Program-made: the position numbers and the translations under genes | The notes under the pieces: model-generated | The model's database searches: none | What the model was told of the DNA's origin: nothing | The model's input: the letters and a program-made list of their open reading frames with translations, nothing else | Shown here: positions 4,926 through 5,757 of the stretch, one piece after another | Layout: each line of letters starts with the position of its first letter | How positions within the stretch are numbered: the stretch's first letter is position 1 | From: an uncultured Methanobrevibacter sp. | Lineage (GTDB): Archaea; Methanobacteriota; Methanobacteria; Methanobacteriales; Methanobacteriaceae | Direction of reading: 5' to 3' | NCBI GenBank assembly: GCA_902783085.1 | Contig: CACZPT010000078.1 | Coordinates: forward strand, 1 to 5,757 | DNA: 5,757 bases

Positions 4926-4933
4926 TTGTTTTA

Positions 4934-5757
4934 ATGAAATTTAATGAACAAGAATCAATTGATGATTCTTCAAAAGATGTAGTTTTAGAGCCTGAAATTA
5001 CCCAAAGTGAAAAAGGCGAAGAAACCAAACCTATGTTAGATTACAATAACATTAAAAGTTCTAAAGATATTGATGTTCCTCCTTTATTGATTGATCAAGT
5101 TATAGGACATGAAGAGTCCATTGAAACTATTAAAAAAGCAGCAAAACAGAGAAGAAATATTTTGCTTATAGGTGATCCAGGGGTAGGAAAATCAATGCTT
5201 GCAAAAGGAATGGCTCAAATATTACCCCATGAAACTTTACAAGATGTTTTAATTTATCCAAATGCTGAAGATAATAATCATCCAATCGTAAGGACAGTTC
5301 CTGCAGGCGAAGGTAAAAAAATAGTAAAAGCAACTAAAGGATCTGTTCGTGGTCATGAAGAGAGAAAAACCATAATTACCACATTGGCTATTGGTGGAAT
5401 ATTATTAGTAGGATTTTTCTATGGAAGAATCTTAGAATCAATCATTGCAGCAGCATTAATATTACTTATTTCAATCCAAATTAAACCAAAAAATAATACA
5501 TTATCTCCAAAATTATTAGTAAATAATGAAGAAAGAAGATTTGCACCATTTATGGATGCAACCGGTGCTCATGCAGGAGCATTACTTGGAGATGTACGTC
5601 ACGACCCATACCAATCTGGAGGATTAGGAACTCCAGCACATGAACGTGTAGAGGCAGGTATGATTCACAAGGCAAATCGTGGAGTATTATACATTGATGA
5701 AATAGGTACAATGTCAATGAAAACTCAACAAGAACTCTTATCAGCAATGCAGGAAAA
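4934..5757 (+). CDS. lonB: Archaeal membrane-anchored ATP-dependent protease LonB, N-terminal part
   Basis: LonB is the archaeal Lon: a hexameric AAA+ unfoldase fused to a Ser-Lys protease, tethered to the inner face of the membrane, that degrades damaged and regulatory proteins. The window holds the first 274 residues, and the frame is open at the right edge. After a polar, acidic N-terminal tail (1-47) comes VPPLLIDQVIGHEESIETI (48-66), typical of the AAA+ entry. The Walker A motif is GDPGVGKS (80-87). Two hydrophobic stretches (about 146-163 and 166-183) form the membrane hairpin that archaeal LonB carries inserted in its AAA+ domain. The sequence returns with FMDATGAHAGALLGDVRHDP (206-225) and GTPAHERVEAGMIHKAN (232-248), and the Walker B motif VLYIDEIGTM (251-260) lies near the edge. 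The protease domain lies outside the window. It is divergent from cobQ, with its own promoter. Confidence 0.95.
   Translation, partial: MKFNEQESIDDSSKDVVLEPEITQSEKGEETKPMLDYNNIKSSKDIDVPPLLIDQVIGHEESIETIKKAAKQRRNILLIGDPGVGKSMLAKGMAQILPHETLQDVLIYPNAEDNNHPIVRTVPAGEGKKIVKATKGSVRGHEERKTIITTLAIGGILLVGFFYGRILESIIAAALILLISIQIKPKNNTLSPKLLVNNEERRFAPFMDATGAHAGALLGDVRHDPYQSGGLGTPAHERVEAGMIHKANRGVLYIDEIGTMSMKTQQELLSAMQE

Noticed and set aside
5550..5747. 65-residue minus-strand ORF at the right edge
   Set aside because: It is antisense to the lonB region containing Walker B; its His/Leu-rich product is a shadow.

Overview
The window looks like an archaeal chromosome fragment, most likely from a methanogen of the Methanobacteriales (Methanobrevibacter-like). 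The reasons are the very AT-rich DNA, promoters with near-perfect archaeal TATA boxes (TTTATATA) instead of bacterial -35/-10 pairs, a membrane-anchored archaeal LonB protease, and a cobyric acid synthase of the kind methanogens need to make corrinoids for methyl transfer. The genus is an inference; no rRNA or methanogenesis gene is present to prove it.

Layout, left to right. Positions 1-86 hold a 23-bp tandem repeat that runs off the left edge. Positions 87-455 are non-coding or hold an unrecognised short open frame. A minus-strand SAM-dependent O-methyltransferase of the LCMT/COG3315 type (456-1235) has its own promoter, overlapped by a 16-bp perfect palindrome of DtxR/IdeR (metal-dependent repressor) type. 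After a spacer comes an 80-residue minus-strand protein of unknown function (1540-1782) with a clear terminator. It is divergent from a plus-strand class I methyltransferase (1875-2612). A degenerate 540-bp segment follows (about 2613-3152), with a small acidic ORF and a frameshifted zinc-ribbon remnant. Then come cobQ/cbiP (minus, 3164-4690) and, divergent from it, the start of lonB (plus, 4934 to the right edge).

The most unusual structure is a 36/37-bp direct repeat (28 bp of it identical and ungapped) at 2577-2612 and 3153-3189. One copy encodes the last residues of the plus-strand methyltransferase. The other copy, read on the opposite strand, encodes the last residues of CobQ. The simplest reading is that these two convergent genes once overlapped tail to tail by about 26 bp. 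A roughly 540-bp insertion then duplicated the overlap, leaving each gene with an intact 3' end. No integrase or transposase is visible inside the segment.

The genes do not form one pathway. CobQ serves cobamide synthesis, LonB does membrane-associated protein quality control, and the substrates of the two methyltransferases cannot be read from the sequence. The metal-type operator suggests that the first methyltransferase may belong to a metal-starvation regulon.
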